Assembly: GCA_948567375.1 (NCBI GenBank)
Contig: OX419759.1
Coordinates: forward strand, 46,601,493 to 46,665,492
DNA: 64,000 nucleotides
Direction: 5' to 3'
Origin: Lunularia cruciata
Taxonomy: Eukaryota; Streptophyta; Marchantiopsida; Lunulariales; Lunulariaceae
Under the pieces are notes generated by a model. It was not told the DNA's origin, ran no database searches, and worked only from the letters and a program-made list of their open reading frames with translations. The position numbers and the translations under genes are program-made. Positions 60,761 to 64,000 of the stretch are shown one piece after another. The number at the start of each line of letters is the position of its first letter. Positions within the stretch are counted from its first letter, which is position 1.

Positions 60761-61773
60761 AAAGTTTCAAAAGTAGGAGTGCAAGTGTCTTCGGGTGAGT
60801 TATATGAGGCATTAAAAGAGATTGGGTTAGAGAATAAGAATGTATATAGACTAGCTATAACTTCAATTTCAGTTCAGACTGAAGGGGTGATAGAAGTAGC
60901 AAAGACTTAGTAATGTAGATAGATCCAAAGTAGAAGAAGTGAATGAAGGTAATTTGGGTTTAGAAACCAAATTTGAGGTAGATAGTGGATTGGATTAGTG
61001 ACAAATTTGAGAATTGAAGAGGTTGATATGAAGACATACATTTTAATTTTGGATATACATGTTGCAGTTGACACAATATGTAGTTAGTGTTTTTCTTGTT
61101 TAAAGGAGGCATGTGTGCAATGCAATTTTGTTCAATATTTATGTTTTTGAAGTTGAGTAAAGTAAAGTGCTATAACTCAATGCTCATCATTTCAGCTTAA
61201 TTCCGAGTATCAATTATGTGTGTGTGTTTGTGAGTTTGGAGAAGCTCAAATTGCAATTAATGGGTGTTGAATATTAGATTCAACAATGTTGAATTTCATT
61301 TTTTGTGTTGATCTTGAGTGGAGTGCAATTTGTAGCAATGCCTTGATGGCTCTGTGAGGAATTATAGTGTTGATAGTATTTTTCATTTGTGAGGACAATG
61401 CTGGATTGATGCAAAGCAACTCTGTTTGAGGAAGTTGTGCCTTCAATGGAGAGGTGGAACACAATTCCAAGGCACAGTTGTTTCATAGCAAAGTAGCCTT
61501 CTTTGGGAGAAATTGAATCATCACAATCAAGATTGTTTTGGAAAGATTTGAAGTATTGTGATTTATGGGTGACATTTTATTGTGATAGGACTATGGTTCA
61601 ATACTTGTTACTCTGTTTTGGTTGTGGTTTCTACCCAGGAGATTAAAGATGCAATCAAGAAGACTTGATTGGTGACTTTTACTTTGTATTTGACTATTTT
61701 GGACTCGTATCTTTATGGGAATGAACTTTTACTTATTGATTACCACAAAAGTGATACTTGCTAGGTTGTCACA

Positions 61774-62250
61774 CTCAACATGATGGTGGAGAGAGTAGTG
61801 ACATATGGATTTGGTAAGGAGACCTCATCTTCATTTTTACTTCTTCTAGAGTACAACAAAGTGCACCGCACCGTCTTGGCTTTTGAGTGCAAAGTGGACA
61901 ACCTAGATCTTATGGAGCAAGTGGAGGGCCTAGTGTAGCTAGACCATTGCCTTTATTTTAGGCAACAACATCCAATGAATGGTGGTGTTGCTTGTTGGAC
62001 TTGTGGTGAGCTCCACCACAAGAGAGAGTGCACTTAGGGTAGTGGATATGATACTTTCTTGCATCACAACCATCACAAAGATATTGTGACCATTGCCACA
62101 AGTTTGGTCACACTAGTGATCAATGCTTTGACCTTCACTTGGAGTTATAGAGTGGTAGGGCTGCTATGGCAAGTGGTAGAGGAGCTCCAAGTCATGGAGG
62201 ATGAGTGGTGGTAGAGGACCTACACTTGGTAGGGGCATAGTACTTGCCCT
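61774..62250 (+). mobile_element. Element B gag, 3' half, with two zinc knuckles
   Basis: Continues the frame interrupted at 48184: after CTCAA, NMMVERVVTYGFG, then LAFECKVDNLDLMEQVE, CWTCGELHHKREC (61993-62031; one residue short before the last Cys) and CDHCHKFGHTSDQC (62085-62126, perfect C-x2-C-x4-H-x4-C). These are gag RNA-binding knuckles. Stops and a frameshift lie between them. Confidence 0.8.
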
Positions 62251-64000
62251 TTCTTTTGATACAACCATGTCTATTCAGATTAAGTAATTGGATTAGAGAT
62301 TGGCCAGCATGGCTATAGCTAAAAGGGAGTCAAATTTGGGTGATGCATCTTCCACCTCTTATTTTAGTGATAGAGATGTCTTGGACTTTATATGCAAAGC
62401 AACACAAGTAGATGCATTTCATAGTGACTAGGAGTGCAATATGTGCTCCAAAGCCTAAAGGAGCATCAATAGAGTTGGATCTACAAAGAGGAGAGGCTAG
62501 TAGACAAGTCAAACTTCCCCAATCTTTCACACTCTTTGAGGCATTATAAATGATATCCATAACTACTAAATGTCCTAGTGCAAATGTGGTAGGTGGTGAT
62601 AGAGTGCATGATTGACTAGATACCAATCAACCACTTACTAATACATAAATTGAATCTAGCATGATGTTAGGGGTGTCTTAGTTGATTATGCATTTTTTTG
62701 TTCTCAACTAATGATATGTTTATATTGAGATTTGACCCAACTCTTGTGTTCCAATTGGCTACCACACTTTGTAAGAGTAGGGAGGTGGTTCTTGCTTCTA
62801 GAGTAGAGGTGGTTGATAGTGGAGCTAACTTGGTTAAGGAGCATGGGATCTATTATTATACTTTGCACTTCTCTCTCTAAGAACACACAAGGTGCCTAAA
62901 TGTGGAACTTATAGATAAAAGGTTGTATGTAAATTTTTTACTACTAGTTTGAGTGCATGTGTTACCCAACATATCAAGACTCTCCACTCTTGTTTCTAGT
63001 ATTCATTCTATTGGGTAGAGGAGTAACATGCAACCTAACCTATCACCATAACACACACTCCTGGTCTACTGGTCATCATTTCTAGGATTACCAAGGAGAA
63101 ATACACAATACTCCTAGAAGGAAAGAATCTAAATGCAACACATGCAAACCAATTGAAGCCAACTAGGCATACAAAAAAGCATGCAAGCAAAAAGTGGATC
63201 CAAACACAAGAATTAAACAACAAATCTCTATAGTTTTGGTAGAAATCAGCTTAAGAGCCTCATGCCTTGTCCTCAAGTTAATTTCAATTTGTACTCCAAG
63301 TGGGGAAATTCTATACCATTTTGAATGGGGAAAAATCTATGCAACTCAAATGACAATAATTTTTTGTATGTTTCTTTGATTCAATTGATCTACAACTTAA
63401 TGAAAAGCATATGAAATAAGCTTTCTAATGGTACAAAGCAAGCCACAAAATAACCACTATATCTCTCTTGACAAGCTCCTAAACTTAGCCAATTTTTTGT
63501 AATTTCCACCCTAATTTTGAAATTCCTAATTGAGGGTTTGCTCATGATTCTTGGCAACTTTCTCTAGATTTCTGGATTAGAGGTACAAATAATCCTAAAA
63601 AAACTCCAAAAAACTAAAATACTCAATCATAGTCACAAAAATGGGAGATTGACATTCAATCATGATTGAAGATTAGGATAGTATTTTTAGTAGAACTTAT
63701 TGCATAAAATTTCACTCTCTATAAACCCAAAGCCAACCAAATTTTTCGTAGTAGTTGGTTGTATTTTTTTCTAAAATCTTGCAGAGTTTGATGACCTTAT
63801 CCAACCTCAATCCTTAGACATAGATCAATTCTTGAGCTGTACTAAATTGTAAGCTCTACATACTTATGTATGCTTGATCCAAGACCTTGAATACTCTATT
63901 TGAGGAATTCAAATGAAATCTTTACATAGAGATGCAAGACCTAAAAATTAATAATGATGGAAAATTTCATAAGCTATTTCAAATCATAACTTGAGGAGTA
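62250..64000. other. Right end of window, probable debris of element B
   Basis: No supported gene. CpG-poor, TA- and TG/CA-rich, with no family motif on either strand. The protease and polymerase regions of element B would be expected here but were not recognised. Confidence 0.4.

Larger units (their letters stand above)
48185..61773 (+). mobile_element. Ty3/gypsy element C (Tat/Athila-like) with giant LTRs, nested in element B
   Basis: A full-length 13.6-kb structure: LTR1 (48185-51796), tRNA-Asp-type primer site, gag with zinc knuckles, aspartic protease, reverse transcriptase, RNase H, integrase, a short purine tract and LTR2 (57927-61773). It is flanked by CTCAG/CTCAA. Domain order and primer type fit the Tat/Athila group of plant Ty3/gypsy elements. 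All polyprotein frames carry stops. The LTRs look about 80-85% identical over the stretches I compared by eye, so the insertion is old. Each LTR also holds a gene-like reading frame. Confidence 0.9.
57927..61773 (+). repeat. 3' LTR of element C
   Basis: 3.85 kb from TGTGGTACCC to ..AGGTTGTCACA. Same content as LTR1 plus an extra block of about 150 bp near 60930-61080. Confidence 0.88.

Overview
This is nuclear DNA of a plant. Three spliced genes with GT-AG introns and plant-type products lie in a central island of about 25 kb. The flanks are decayed transposable elements of the kinds found in plant genomes: Ty3/gypsy with tRNA-Asp priming, Ty1/copia with an initiator tRNA-Met type primer site, MULE, and pogo/Tigger. 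The proteins are streptophyte-like but look diverged from the flowering-plant versions I know, so a seed-free plant is possible. I cannot name the species from the sequence.

Layout. 1-4700: 3' part of a decayed Ty3/gypsy element (A), plus strand, with reverse transcriptase, RNase H, integrase, a PHD-finger-like C-terminus, polypurine tract and LTR. 4701-6300: a second copy of the LTR head, then minus-strand gag debris. 7840-9150: minus-strand Ty1/copia gag-protease. 9450-12800: duplicated non-coding blocks and a minus-strand MULE transposase relic. 12800-16080: AT-rich, no gene seen. 16411-17927 (+): CCS, the copper chaperone for Cu/Zn superoxide dismutase. 20170-32831 (-): TRS85/TRAPPC8, 28 coding exons that I could join in frame. 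33800-38100: very AT-rich spacer with two near-perfect palindromes. 38583-40079 (+): RPS11 (uS17), six coding exons. 42320-44738: a pogo/Tigger DNA transposon with 25-bp terminal inverted repeats. 45490-62250: Ty3/gypsy element B, of the same LTR family as A, split inside its gag by element C (48185-61773), a Tat/Athila-like Ty3/gypsy element with LTRs of 3.6-3.8 kb. 62250-64000: nothing recognised.

The three host genes are unrelated housekeeping functions: copper delivery to SOD1, TRAPPIII vesicle tethering/autophagy, and the small ribosomal subunit. CCS and TRS85 converge; TRS85 and RPS11 diverge across the AT-rich spacer. Nearly all element reading frames carry stops and frameshifts, many of them of the kind expected from deamination of methylated cytosines. 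The most unusual observations are the PHD-like module behind the integrase of element A, a gene-like reading frame with an AT-hook and coiled coil lying inside the LTRs of element C, a CCS in which I cannot find the metal-binding MxCxxC motif, and a coding minisatellite inside the Tigger transposase.
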